DNA of 60,000 nt from Nymphaea colorata (taxonomy: Eukaryota; Streptophyta; Magnoliopsida; Nymphaeales; Nymphaeaceae): positions 2,432,001-2,492,000 of the forward strand of contig NC_045150.1 in the NCBI RefSeq assembly GCF_008831285.2, given 5' to 3'. A model generated the notes under the pieces. That model was not told where the DNA came from. It did no database searches and saw nothing but the letters and a program-made list of their open reading frames with translations. Position numbers and translations under genes: made by a program. This document shows positions 12,230-22,814 of this stretch, in pieces; position 1 is the stretch's first letter, and every line of letters starts with the position of its first letter.

Positions 12230-12556
12230 TGTGACTATAATAGTCACTAAAGAAAAACATGATAGAAAAAGACACTAAGGCCACTTGAAAAGATGTAAAT
12301 CTTATTGAATGAATACCAAGTGGTTGTGAAAAACAACATACATAATACAAGTGAGCTTGAATATTTATACAAGAGACTAGGGAGAAGAAGGGGGTAAAGG
12401 GACAGAGGGTTCTAGCCGTTGGGAGTTCCAATGGCTAGATTAAAAAGGCAAAAAATAAAAGAATAAAAAATAAGAAAAAGGAAGAAAAGAAAAAGGAAAA
12501 CCTACCTAAGCTAAAAACCTAGTTATAATATCACTAATAAATCTTATTTCTTAACA
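12230..12556 (-). repeat. 5' LTR of the copia element
   Basis: Partner of 7456-7796. On the minus strand it starts TGTTAAGAAATAAG and ends TAGTCACA. Confidence 0.88.
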
Positions 12557-12557
12557 A

Positions 12558-12960
12558 AAATAACTTGAACTATGGTTGTAATCCTATAATAAACTTCTAA
12601 AAGACAGAATGACTAACTATATAAAATAGATATTCATGAAGAATGATCATATTGGCTAAATTTAGTCGGCTTTTATCTAAATCAAACTTGAAAGTACCAA
12701 CAATACATTTTCCATCATTAGTCTTTTCACCAATGACGAGACATTATTGGCTTAATTCTAAGTTAGGCTTTTTAAGGCACACCTTTAAATAATTTTTTAA
12801 ACGTGTGGTGTCCATCTTACTATTGCAATCCATAGATACTTTATAGTTGACAAACAGCACACTGAACACTTGATTCATCTATTACCTTCCTAAACTCCTT
12901 CTATACAACTGATCTTAGTGACTTGACTTTTATAAGAATCTTGTCAGTTTCTATATTGTT
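12558..12960 (-). mobile_element. hAT transposase relic, BED zinc finger and N-terminal region
   Basis: On the minus strand, broken by stops: a BED-like start (KEFRKVIDES then QCAVC), then THL-type residues, then GKCIVGTFKFDLDKSR, NLANMIILHEYLF and FIIGLQP. This matches the hAT order BED finger, NFKFDQEKSR, MIILHEYPF, LQPLFK. It stops at the right LTR of the copia element; the next hAT segment continues on the far side at 7455. A stop sits where the BED Trp is expected. The copia element therefore split this gene after the LQP.F block. Confidence 0.75.
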
Positions 12961-13825
12961 ATTAGAGACAAAACTAAAAGCATTGCACCAGATGTTGTAG
13001 AATCCATAAATTGCATATAAAAAAAACCTTGATTAAACCATTAAGGATATATAGCCTAACTAGACCACTAAAGATGTGTTCTAGTTGAATAAGTAGTATG
13101 TATAAATTTCTCTTTGACACCATACTAAGCATACCTGTAGCTCACACTTGTGATCATCAAGCATTTCAATATCCAACTAAGTTTCCTTTAACTGCAATAA
13201 AGATTCAAGTTGTCAACTAAAATAAGAATATAGCCTAAATGACTTTCTATCTTGAAGTTGACAACATAGTGATATACAACAAATATTAGGGTCAATGGAA
13301 GCACAAAAAATTACTGCCAAACTGCAAAGAGACAACAAATCAAATGTATGGTAAATATATGAATGCTTCCTAAAAATAAGTCATATTCTAGAACGTAATG
13401 TGGCTGCTATGCAGTCGCCATGCAATATATGATAAAGAGGCTTTGCCCAAAATTTACAAGAATCAACTAAAGTGCTGGTTCAAGAAAAGAGCAGTTACAA
13501 GAATCAAACATGTAATGAGGATAAACCATAGGCATAAACATATAATGAGCTCCTCTTCAATTTTTAAAAAAAATTGTGATCACACTAATTGAAGAATGAG
13601 AATGATGCTCACAAACCTATAATCAGGGTGACGAGGATCAAAACCTTAACTGACGTGATTAGCAAAACTTCAGGGTATTCACTTTTTCCTTCTTCAAACA
13701 TGTTCACAATATATTGATGTGATTAGAAAAACTGTCGGGTGCTCATCCAGTCTGCGGCCCCAACCTCATGATAAAAATCAGGAGAATTATTGCAGTAAAC
13801 TAAAAGCACTTAAAGAAAAATTAAC
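12961..13825. other. No intact gene; contains an exon-like fragment at 13135-13191
   Basis: On the minus strand 13191-13135 looks like an exon. It has a TTTATTGCAG acceptor, 19 codons (LKET, stop, LDIEMLDDHKCELQ) and a GTATGC donor. The fragment is not recognised and contains one stop. The rest has no supported content; the words ACGTGATTAGCAAAAC near 13655 and ATGTGATTAGAAAAAC near 13718 form a small imperfect repeat. Confidence 0.35.
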
Positions 13826-14152
13826 CTAGATCAACTCTCTTCCAACTGCATCAGCCAGAGTACTAATAGCATCATATACAATTCGAAGGTTTCTTCTCTG
13901 CAAATACCAAAATGAAAATCATAGGCTAAGAAAGAGAAAGGTACAGCAGATTGGTAGCTTTCGAACTTTCCATTTTTAAAATCAAAACATACACCTTAGT
14001 GAAATGAAAAAACAGCCTGATATCCCCAGACGAGGAGCCAACTCTTCTGCAACTTCCTGTCAAAAATTGAATAATAACCTGGCTCAATGGAAGACAACTT
14101 TTAGAAAGCTGCCAATGAAATCATACCTACCTCTTCAAGTGCTGCAAAGGCG
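13826..14152 (-). pseudogene. Transportin (importin-beta type nuclear import receptor) relic, three exons
   Basis: Three exon remnants sit in order on the minus strand with introns between them. 14152-14131 encodes AFAALEE, followed by a GTAGGT donor. 14056-13995 follows a TTTTGACAG acceptor and encodes EVAEELAPRL, then drifts out of frame. 13897-13826 follows a TTTGCAG acceptor and encodes RRNLRIVYDAISTLADAVG. Plant transportin-1 has exactly this run (A.LEE, EELAPRL, then QRRNLRIVYDAIGTLADAVG) within its HEAT-repeat solenoid. The middle exon is frameshifted and the last reaches a stop where ELNQ is expected, so it is dead. Retained introns mean a genomic rather than an mRNA copy. No further exons were found on either side. 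Confidence 0.78.
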
Positions 14153-14460
14153 AATGGTTGCTGGTGGTAACAACGCCATGCAAATGAACAATGGCAGCAG
14201 AGGTTTGCATCTCTCCTTCATGTGAACAGGCAAAGAGCATCACGGGGACAACAGATAGGTGACTGGGTTTCGTTGATTCCGGCCAGCTCAGACCTTTCGG
14301 TCGAGCTTGTGTTCGTTGGAATCACAACACATCGGAGATACTGTCTTATCAATACCACAGGAAATGGCCACTGGTGGTGACAGCACCATGCAGAAGAACA
14401 GCCACAGAGTTCTGCATTTCTTCTCCACGCATGCAAGGAAAGAACACTGCGGAGGTTCCT
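14148..14460. repeat. Imperfect duplication of about 70 bp
   Basis: 14152-14221 (ATGGTTGCTGGTGGTAACAA...) and 14363-14432 (ATGGCCACTGGTGGTGACAG...) share one pattern, with GCACCATGCA- and AGAGTTCTGCAT-like segments. The short overlapping frames across 14218-14561 look incidental. Confidence 0.5.
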
Positions 14461-14529
14461 TTGTGTTGTTGGGTGGTGTAGGGAAGAAGAAACGATAGTA
14501 GAAGGCCAATAATTTTCAATAGCTTGCAT

Positions 14530-16050
14530 GTTTCAATAAAAAGAACGTTTTTTAGAAGCAAAAAGGAATGGGAGGGAAGCTTCTATTTTCATTTTAAATC
14601 AGACCATATACAACTTGACCTAACCCACAACTCCAATTAGTTATACATAGCTTAAATGGAAAAAACACTTTCGTGGTTTTCTAATTTCAATTTCATGTCC
14701 GACCTAAAGCTAGTTGACAAATCTAGTCATTATTTAATTTTGTCATACAAATTTATATCTTAATAGTTATAATTTAGAAACAATTAGTAAATTTATCATA
14801 TCTAAAAAAAATTGAAAAATTATGTTTAGGCCTCACTTAAAATTTTGAAACTATAGTTTCACCTTTGCAACAAAAAATTCCTTGCTTAACCCCTACCCCT
14901 ATGTATTTAAAAAAATAAGTTTAAGTGTGTCATCTAAACATATGAATTAATTATTAAAAACTAATTAAAAAAACTATTTTTCAACAAATCCAATTCTTGA
15001 AAAACAGTTTTTTATGAGGATGTCATCCAAACAAATGCTTAGATTTTATTATAGTTAGTGGCATATATATAATGTGCATGTGCTTAAAAAGCAGACTAAG
15101 AATTGAGCGAGGGGGTAGGCATATTAGTCATTTACTATTAATTCACATGCTTCTGTCATCTATTTTCCTTAATTATGGGCCAAATTAATGGTTAAGACCA
15201 TTCTTGATGGGCCAAATTCTCAATTTTTTATTAGTATATTTGACTTTCATGTTTTTTCCATGATAAACGTGCATATTGAAAATTGATTGTTTTATTTTAT
15301 AATAGTAATATATTTTAATTGAGCAAACTATTATTTCATGATAATCACTTATCATGAATTATTAAATCGAGTGACCCATATTATTTCTCATTTAAAACAA
15401 ACATTAATAATTATTCTTTTTTCTCATTTTATTGAGTTAATTGAAATAATTTGTGTTACACCCATAAAAAAAAGTGTTCAATGGTATATCAAATAATTTA
15501 TTAGTCCTCTTACCCTTATTACAATATGTATTTTTTTACATAAAATTATATATTTAATCCAAGGGTATATAAAATAATTTATTAAATTGAATAATTTGTT
15601 GTTTTCCTACTAGTTAAAAGTTTTTGTTTTTAAATTTGTGAATTATGTGTTATTATATGATTATACAAAATAATTTACTTGATTGATTAAATAAGTAATT
15701 GATACTTTGATAAATAAAACTTTTTTATGAGTTCAGCAGTTTTTTCATATTAAATATGTTTATTTGAGATTATGCACAATGAAGTTGCTTTCAACTTAAA
15801 ATGAATATGATAATGCGTTTAAGAGTTTTTTATTTATTATAAAACATATTTTCTGTTAAGTTGGTTTAAAAAAAAAATATTTTTTGCGATCAACTTTTCT
15901 TTTTTCATACATGAGGTACATGCCAATATTTTTTTTTGAGTTTTGCCATTTTTAAAATATATAATATAGCTATTCTTGGAACCAATTTGATATATTGGTC
16001 ATTAAAAAATTTATAACTCTAAAAGTATCTTTCTCTTGTTTTTAAACATT
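14530..16050. other. AT-rich intergenic sequence, no gene seen
   Basis: Long AT-rich stretch with no coding signal on either strand. 14920-15050 contains GTCATCTAAACA and GTCATCCAAACA, faintly like the ends of the Tourist-like element at 51530. Confidence 0.6.
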
Positions 16051-16303
16051 CCCATTTTGTTCAATTTCTTGATTGAAGCTTTCTTTATTATTTTGAATTA
16101 AATAAATATATTATTTAAGATATTATGCTTAGTTGCCCATTTTGTTCAATTTCTTGATTGAAGCTTTCTTTATTATTTTCAATTAAATAAATATATTATT
16201 TAAGATATTATGCTTAGTTGCCCATTTTGTTCAATTTCTTGATTGAAGCTTTCTTTATTACTTTCAATTAAATGAATATATTATTTAAGATATTATGCTT
16301 AGT
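16051..16303 (+). repeat. Tandem repeat, three 85-bp copies
   Basis: Copies start at 16051, 16136 and 16221, each beginning CCCATTTTGTTCAATTTCTT and ending TATTATGCTTAGT. They differ at only a few bases; copies 2 and 3 share a change (TTCAATT against TTGAATT), so 2 and 3 are probably the youngest pair. Confidence 0.93.
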
Positions 16304-16600
16304 CGATGCCATAACTATAATAGTTTGTTTGATTACACAAAAACGTTTAATTAAACATACTATTATTTAATTAGTTTTATATGATACAGTTTTAAATATT
16401 TTAAGTTAAATGGTGTATATGATTTCTACAAAGATATTATTGTATGAAACTTTATGAAAGTCATTAGCTATCTATATATAATATGTATATTCTTATGTTA
16501 AGTTAATGTGTTTGGCTAAACTTTTTGCCCAAAAAATATACCATTGTCGTAGGTTGTAACTTCAAATCCAATGACCAACAACTGAAACTCACCAGATTCA
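16304..16600. other. AT-rich sequence, nothing recognised
   Basis: No reading frame, repeat or signal that I can support. Confidence 0.5.
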
Positions 16601-16982
16601 GATATTAGGTTACAAGATTCGGATATAGCTCTCGTGGTTCGGATTCGGATATGGGGCTCCAAGATTCGGATATCAGATCTCCCGGTTCGGGTTCGAATAT
16701 TAGGCTACAAGATTTGGATATCAGTTCTCGCCGTTCGGATTCGGATCTGAACTCACGGTTCGGATTCAGATATCATGTTATAGTTTGGTGTTAAGATAGT
16801 TAGTATCCGATCAGATATTTATTTAAAACCGAATCGGAATCCGTTTCTGATCACATGTTATTTCTTAAATCCGAATCCAATCCGATTTTCTTAATCAGAT
16901 GTTAAATTGGTTACGTATATGATTTTTTTTAAAAGCAATTCAAATGGATATCCAATCCGAATCCGATCCGTTGACATCCCTA
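16600..16982 (-). repeat. GGATCGGATTCGGAT-rich dispersed repeat, - orientation
   Basis: Rich in CGGATATCAG and GGTTCGGATTCGGAT. It ends CCGATCCGTTGACATCCCTA at 16982, the reverse complement of the start of the element at 3127. The left boundary is not clear. Confidence 0.65.
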
Positions 16983-17038
16983 TGTGGAAACAACTCCCGA
17001 GAACTTGGGTACTATATACTACCACTAAAAGCCAAAAG

Positions 17039-17215
17039 CAGTGGTGTAGCCACATGTGGGCCGGGGTGGGCAGTTGTCCACACCAGCTCTTTAAAATTCA
17101 TTTTTTACATTGAAAAATTTAATATTTATTTCTATACATATATAGGTGCCCCTCCAGATATAAATGTTTCTAAACATGTGCCCCTCCAGCGAATTTTTCT
17201 GACCTAACTCCACCC
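17039..17215. mobile_element. hAT-type MITE (CAGTGG... end), diverged
   Basis: Starts CAGTGGTGTAGCCACATG, has the family core GGGCAGTTGTCCACACCAGC, and ends GACCTAACTCCACCC, a decayed inverse of the left end. No clean target duplication is visible. Closest relatives are at 56149 and 57761. Confidence 0.7.
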
Positions 17216-18170
17216 ATAAGCATATCACCTACATGCATCGAACTAGCAAGGTGTCTTTTCCCGCGTCATCAGCCTCAAAAGCTATATTCTGCACCTCAAG
17301 GTTGTTTTTGTTTAGTAATATATAAAATAATAAACAAAGTTAAGTTGATGCTAGAAAGTTAAGTTTTTTAGAGAAGCTTATTTACTTGCAGAACAAAGTT
17401 GGGCATGTTTTTAATCACTGCTTATGGGATCAAAAATCTAAGCTGGAGAGCTTAAGTTGATCATATCTCAGATTTTGTTTCATAAGTTTCAATATTCAAT
17501 TCCATGAGAATGAGAATAGTTGCTAAAGATCTCTTGAATTTGCTCTTCCTGTGAAAGAGTAGAAATATTTACATAATTCATATCCACAATATGAATTCAG
17601 GTTTGAAAGAAATTTTGGATCCTTGACTTATCCAGATCAACAAACTGGATATAATTAGAGAAAATTAGAAACCAAAATTCGGTGGATCTAATAAGCAATT
17701 TGAATCGAAATGTTTTAAGATTGAAATGTCGATTTGCAGTAAAACAAATTGATTAATCGCTGCTTTAATATTTGACTCAACCTTCACACTTATAATCCAA
17801 ATTGAGTTCGAGTTTAAAATTCAATATACAAACAAATCATGCGTGCTTACACGTTTCAATAATGGCATAGAACATTCAACATGCATCATCACATCTTGGT
17901 TGTGCATCAACATATCTAAAAATATAAATGCAAATATTTTTATAAGAATATATAATAAAATATTAGACAATTCTACGAATGTTGGATGTTGCCCAATGGT
18001 TAAAATTTAAAAATATTAGTGATAGTTTACGATATGACAATAGTTTATAATAGCTTGAGTGACAAATTTTAAATTTCACTATGTTCTTTTTAGTAAAAAT
18101 TTAAATTTTAACTTGGTAGTACTGTGTTTTTCAAAAATGTCAAGCAAATTTATTTGGACTGAAAATAAAG
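17216..18170. other. Intergenic, no gene seen
   Basis: Moderately AT-rich sequence with no coding frame or repeat that I can support. Confidence 0.5.
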
Positions 18171-18293
18171 ACACTGAACGGTCCCAAAGGTCCTATATCT
18201 ATATAAAAATTAAAAAAAATGATATTTCAACCCCATCAAAATTTAAAAACTTTAATTTGGTCACCCTTATAAAAATTTCTGGCCCTGCCTCTA
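18171..18293. mobile_element. Truncated hAT-type MITE
   Basis: Contains the family core (ATATAAAAATTAAAAAAAAT, TTTAATTTGGTC) and the right end ATTTCTGGCCCTGCCTCTA. The left end is not recognisable. Confidence 0.5.
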
Positions 18294-18681
18294 ATGACAG
18301 GTACACCAGGTACACACTCTTTGTACCATGGCCAGCCGTGAATCGTTGACATTATTTTTATGTATCATGTTCAAATATTTGCTTCAAGTACCCCTTAGAC
18401 ATAAAAATCTGTGAATAAGTGCCCCTCAAAAAAAAAAAAAATTGTCTCCACAAATATGTTTTTCCAGCATAGTTATCCTAAACCTTAATGTTAAGTGACT
18501 TAGGTACGGGTAGAGATGCGGGTATGGATATATGGGTACATGACAACTTTAGAAAATATGGGTGCGGTAGAATATATGTATGTATATATGCAAAATATCA
18601 CAAAAAAAATCAAAATGAAAACAACATTTTAGTAAACAAGTGATATAATTAAAAAACATCAGTATGTTAATGAACAATAAC

Positions 18682-19011
18682 CAATGGTGGGCATCGGGTA
18701 GGCCCAGGTCAGCACGTCAGGCCCGAAACTGAGGCCCGGGCCAGTCCCTTTTGATAATAAAAAATTATTTTTTAAATTAATGAAATAATTTTTTATAACA
18801 TAAAGAGAAACCATCGGGAATAGGCATTATTTGAAATTCGGCCTCAGCAATATATTGTTAATAATAAAATACATATTATTAAATTAAAAAATAAAAAATA
18901 TTTTTTTAATTATTATCAGGCCAGATCAAGCCGGACCGGGTTTTTCCAGCTTGGGCCCGACTGAGGCGGGTACCGGGTACCTGATGGGTACCCGGCCAAT
19001 GGTCCAGGCCT
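18682..19011. mobile_element. GC-ended hAT-like element with TAGGC end and exact target duplication
   Basis: A 330-bp element with GC-rich ends and an AT-rich middle. The same 9 bases, AACAATAAC, flank it on both sides (18673-18681 and 19012-19020), close to the 8-bp duplications of hAT elements. The right end in reverse complement reads TAGGCCTGGACCATTGG and resembles the left end. A relative with a 7-of-8 duplication is at 38465-38665. Confidence 0.8.
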
Positions 19012-19161
19012 AACAATAACTCTAAGAAGGCTAAGGCTACATTTGATGGCCTGGATTTTTTGAGGGGAAATTTTTTACAAATAGGCATATCAGAAATATC
19101 AACCAGTGCCACCGAGAGACATAAAGACACTATATTAGCCGTATAAGTAACATAGCAAAAA

Positions 19162-19880
19162 CTATTGCATTACCCAAAATTGCTGTACACTCTTTGGAAC
19201 AATTCCCTCCCCTGCATATCTGGCAACCATCTCAACATTTTCAGTTGTTAAGTTATCCTTTAAGCATTTAGTTTCTTGACATACTAATGAATCATCCACC
19301 TTATTCTCCCTTTTCCTCTTCCCATTATTTTGAAGTTTTTGCTCATCTTTCTCATTTACCTTTACCTCTTTATTTTCCTTACATGGCTTAGCTTCCTTCT
19401 TTGCTTCATCTGCATTTGCTTCCATCTTTTGCTCATCAACGTTTATTTGTTCTTCTTCTCATCTCCTTTGACAGTTTTCTTCATCTCACCATCTTCAACA
19501 CCTACAATCCCTTTGTCATCATTTTTGGCTGCTATATTTTTCTTCTTTATCAATCTTGTAGTCTTCTTAATCATTTTCTTTTTCACTTCAAAATTCCCAT
19601 CTACTTCAATATTGTCCTTCTTCCTAGTTTAGTCAATTTCTTCCTTTTCATTTCCCTTATTCTTATCTTTCACCTCTTCAACATCATCACTGGCCTCTTT
19701 CTCCTCTCTTACTTTTGGATTAGACTCTTCCTGCAATTTCTCCTCTCGCTTCCCTTCGATGACCAGAGAAGATGCATTCTCAGCATTAAGCTCCGAATTG
19801 AATTTAAAGGTACTGAGTGTGTCGAGTACCCATTTTGGGTATGGATATGGCGACACGGCTACGTGGACCTTATTGAAGTA
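19162..19880 (-). pseudogene. Lys/Glu-rich coding relic, unrecognised
   Basis: On the minus strand, frames 19856-19629 and 19425-19162, with connecting sequence in shifted frames, encode strongly charged protein. The first has YPKWVLDTLSTFKFNSE then EEKLQEESNPKVREEKE; the second has NGKRKRENKVDDS and ends VARYAGEGIVPKSVQQFWVM. The constant K/E bias over 600 bases and the non-random start suggest one former gene with several frameshifts. I do not recognise the family. Simple lysine-rich low complexity is an alternative, but the non-repetitive ends argue for a real gene. Confidence 0.4.
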
Positions 19881-20445
19881 CCCATGTGACTTAGCAATTA
19901 TTTAAAAGATTGCTCGCGGCTTTGAGCACAGGAAGAAAATAAAATTTAATCGTTCTAAAAGGCTAAAACGAATGGCTTGTGTACGCAAAACCCAAATTTT
20001 TTTTAAGTTTTTTTTGGGTAATTTTCTAAGCAAAAGTAAATTGGGATGGTTTAATTTAGAAAAAAATTACAAATGAGCACTCATGTCTTGGGCCTATAGC
20101 ATGTTGGTCCTCAACTTTTACGCACCCCTCACCTTTGAGCCAATACTCACAAATTGCCACCCTCTGCAATAAAAACAAACTGACAGTGGAGAAGATCTCA
20201 TGCTCCTCTCTGTCCGACCTCTCGCATGAGAGATCTTGCGCTCCTCTACCATCTTCCCCTTCCTCAGCTAATTTTCCCGCATCATGTTTGGCTGACCCAG
20301 TTCCATATAACCTCTCCTTTCAACGGCGAATAATTTTTTTTTTTTAATAAGGGACTAAACTATAGTTTCAAAATTTTAATTCAGGTCAAAACATAATTTT
20401 CAAAATTTTTGAATATGATAAATAACTTTTTTTTAAACCCTGGTG

Positions 20446-20557
<112 letters not shown>

Positions 20558-20738
20558 GTTTTTATAGGAAGGAAGGCCCAACCTGCTGGTTCAAACTTGT
20601 TACACTTAAAAACACTTTTATTTCTCCATTTTTTGTGAAGGGGAGGATGGAACTGCCATGGAAGTTCTTAAAACAAGACGCATGCTCAACTTACAGCACA
20701 GGTCCGTAGTGTTTTGGCAAAGGAACAATGATCATTGT

Positions 20739-20907
20739 CGGTGCAGAATCAAGGTGGGCCACAGGGCCCTGCACTCCTCAAAAAAAAAAAGAAAATTACA
20801 GGTAAATTTTAAAAAATTTCACTTATCTTATATAATAATTTTAAAAAATGATATTTCAGCCTTAGCCACTTTAATTCGTCCATGAAAAAATTTTGGCTTT
20901 GTCCCTT
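20739..20907. mobile_element. hAT-type MITE, diverged
   Basis: Has the family core AATTTTAAAAAATTTCACTT and ATTTCAGCC, and the right end TTTTGGCTTTGTCCCTT. It is flanked by ATCATTGT (20731-20738) and ATCATTGC (20908-20915), a 7-of-8 target duplication. Confidence 0.65.
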
Positions 20908-20995
20908 ATCATTGCCACAGCCAGGCCCGCTACTTTAACGGAATCTGCCGCCGCCAATCCCTCGGACGAACAATGTTGGAAGCTTTTAACAAGGC

Positions 20996-21215
20996 ATGGA
21001 AAAATATTTTTGCATCCGCCCGCGGTGGGGGGTGGATTGGGGAATTCGTGCGGGTTTACATAAAAGCCCGGCCAGAATAGGCCCAGCCCGTCAATGATCG
21101 GGCTGGGCCGGGCCAGGCCTCCACGTTAGTCTCAAGCCTGAGGCCTGGCCCAGTTAGGAGGGGGCCGGGTCTCGGGCTGACCCGATAGCGTTAACGGGCT
21201 TAGTTTTTATCATTT
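20996..21215. repeat. GGCCCGG-rich repeat fragment
   Basis: GC-rich stretch with GGGCTGGGCCGGGCCAGGCC-type words, like the ends of the elements at 18682 and 38465 and the segment at 38260-38400. Boundaries are not resolved. Confidence 0.45.
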
Positions 21216-21359
21216 TTTTAAAAATGAAGGTTTAGCCCTACATAATTATAATGATATTTGGACTTAAGCATAACAACTCGATTGGATTGGTTTAACGTAA
21301 GACTTAGATGCTTAATGGGGACTGATCCAACGTGCACATGTTTCAAGTATGGTAAAAAA

Positions 21360-21715
21360 ATATCGTGTGTTTGGGTTTGAAATGGTGATATTTTTTCTTG
21401 GATATAACATGGCGAGTTTGAAAAAATAAAAATACAGTAAATTAAAAAAAATAAAATTAAGAAAAAGTAAAATAAATGAAAAGCTAATAAGACTTTATCA
21501 AAAAATAAATAGGTAAGCAAAAATTAAAAATTAATGAAAAACAAACAATCTAGCACTCAAAAATATGAAAATGCCCAGATTGGGAAAAAATGAAAAAAAA
21601 AAACATTGTTCACTTTTTTTTTTTGGCAATTTTTTTTAAGATACCGTTTTGGCTAACTTTAATTTTGAATTTTAAACACGTTTTTTGATTTTTTTTTTTT
21701 TTTTTTTTTTTTTGT
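21360..21715 (-). repeat. AT-rich dispersed element, diverged copy, with a long T run
   Basis: Resembles in inverse orientation the AT-rich element at 910-1290 (ATACAGTAAATT, AAAATAAATGAAAAGCTAATAA). It ends at a run of more than 20 T at 21690-21713. Confidence 0.45.
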
Positions 21716-21864
21716 GAGTATACTTCCAAGCAGGAGAGATGTACTATGTGCTAAACCAGACCCAGCCCATGACCAAAGAGTAGCTTCTCCAAGTTAATGG
21801 TGACTCCAGGTACCGAGGTACCTCACTACTGACCCAAAAGCTCAAATGATCGTCGTGAACTGGG

Positions 21865-21945
21865 GGCTGCACAATGAGTCGAGTCAGCTCGAGCTTGACT
21901 TGATATTGCTTGTTAAAGCTACACTGGAACTCACCTCTTTTGTAC
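21865..21945. repeat. Fragment of the GAGTCGAG repeat family
   Basis: GGGCTGCACAATGAGTCGAG followed by TCAGCTCGAGCTTGACTTG matches the start of the copy at 52714-53160. Confidence 0.6.
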
Positions 21946-22530
21946 ACGATTAAAATACCCTTCGTTCACACTGAAAAACAAAATTTTTATTTTTTGTAAA
22001 GACAAAATTGAAAATGAAAAAAAATAAAATAGACTATGGAGGACATTTCTTTTTATGTCTTTTGTTTAGCACTGCTGCTTTGTTCAGTATCGAGGATGGT
22101 CTCAAACATGGATAAAGTTCTAAAGGAGGCTGGTTTAGTAAGTATTCACTTCACACATATTTCTTTTATTAATGTGGAATTTATTATAACATGATCAAAT
22201 TCAGGCATAGGTGCCTGCATCCTGATTTGGACAAGACTATTTATCATATAGATCGATAAGGAGAGACTCTCCTTCATTAAAAAGGTTATACTTGAACACC
22301 CTCTAAAGGTAAATTTGGTAAACAGAACAATATGAAATTATTTTATGAATATGGTTCAAAGATTGGAGCAGATTCATGAAACATTTTAAAACTGTTCTAT
22401 GAATCTGCACAACTTTTACGACAGATTCATGCTTCATTATAACGAGCTATTTTACAGAAAGTTATTCTACTAAATGCAAGCAGAGGTCATGTCTTTGATG
22501 AAGTTGTTCTTGTTTGAACAACTGAAATCA
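21946..22530. other. Intergenic, MITE-like relic near 22310-22460
   Basis: No gene seen. 22320-22450 has paired ATTCATGAAAC / GATTCATGC words like the Tourist-type relics near 23.85 and 52.0 kb. Confidence 0.4.
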
Positions 22531-22764
22531 AATCCCAAGCTGAACATCAGCCTCAAGTATACTGTGCTTACCGGCAGAAGAAGGTTCCACAATAAGTTTC
22601 ACACCAGGGCCTTGTGTGTCAACACCTACAACTCTGGTTTTAAGCTTCAACTTCATCTTTGGCTTCTCAAGTGAACCTTGAAACATCTTAGCATATCTCA
22701 CCACCAATTCATACTCAATTGAGAGCCCAGTAGAGAGAACGCCAATGGTGGAAGTAGTGGCCAT
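22531..22764 (-). pseudogene. Dihydrolipoyl dehydrogenase fragment
   Basis: The minus strand encodes GSLEKPKMKLKLKTRVVGVD, then GVKLIVEPSSAGKHSILEAD. Plant mitochondrial lipoamide dehydrogenase (E3 subunit of pyruvate, 2-oxoglutarate and glycine-cleavage complexes) has this run after its NAD-binding fold: RSLEKQ.MKF.LKTKV..VD....GVKLTVEP, then LEADVVLVSAGR. Identity stops at LEADVQLGI, where VVLVSAGR is expected. About 50 residues out of roughly 500 are present, with no catalytic cysteines, so it is a relic. The residues before KMFQ (ATG at 22762-22764) do not match the family well. Confidence 0.75.
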
Positions 22765-22814
22765 TCTGAAGAAGATAGGAGAAACATGGTCACAAACTAC
22801 GTTTCTGAGTTTTA

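Larger units (their letters stand above)
7456..12556 (-). mobile_element. Ty1-copia LTR retrotransposon, degenerate, inserted into the hAT relic
   Basis: Two similar LTRs (7456-7796 and 12230-12556) flank a minus-strand interior with the copia order gag, integrase, reverse transcriptase, RNase H. A polypurine tract (AAGTTTAAGGGGGA on the minus strand, 7797-7810) adjoins the left LTR. A TATGGTATCCA-type primer-binding site (12213-12223) adjoins the right one. The polyprotein is split by stops and frameshifts, so it is non-autonomous now. LTR divergence (several indels and many substitutions in about 330 bp) implies an old insertion. The flanks (ATAAA left, AAAAT right) are not a clean target duplication. 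Confidence 0.92.

Noticed and set aside
14218-14561. Four overlapping frames of 60-100 codons around 14.2-14.5 kb
   Set aside because: All are short, overlap on both strands and lie in an imperfect duplication; no domain or splice evidence.
18906-19130. 74-codon minus-strand frame
   Set aside because: It spans the right end of a hAT-like element and its flank.
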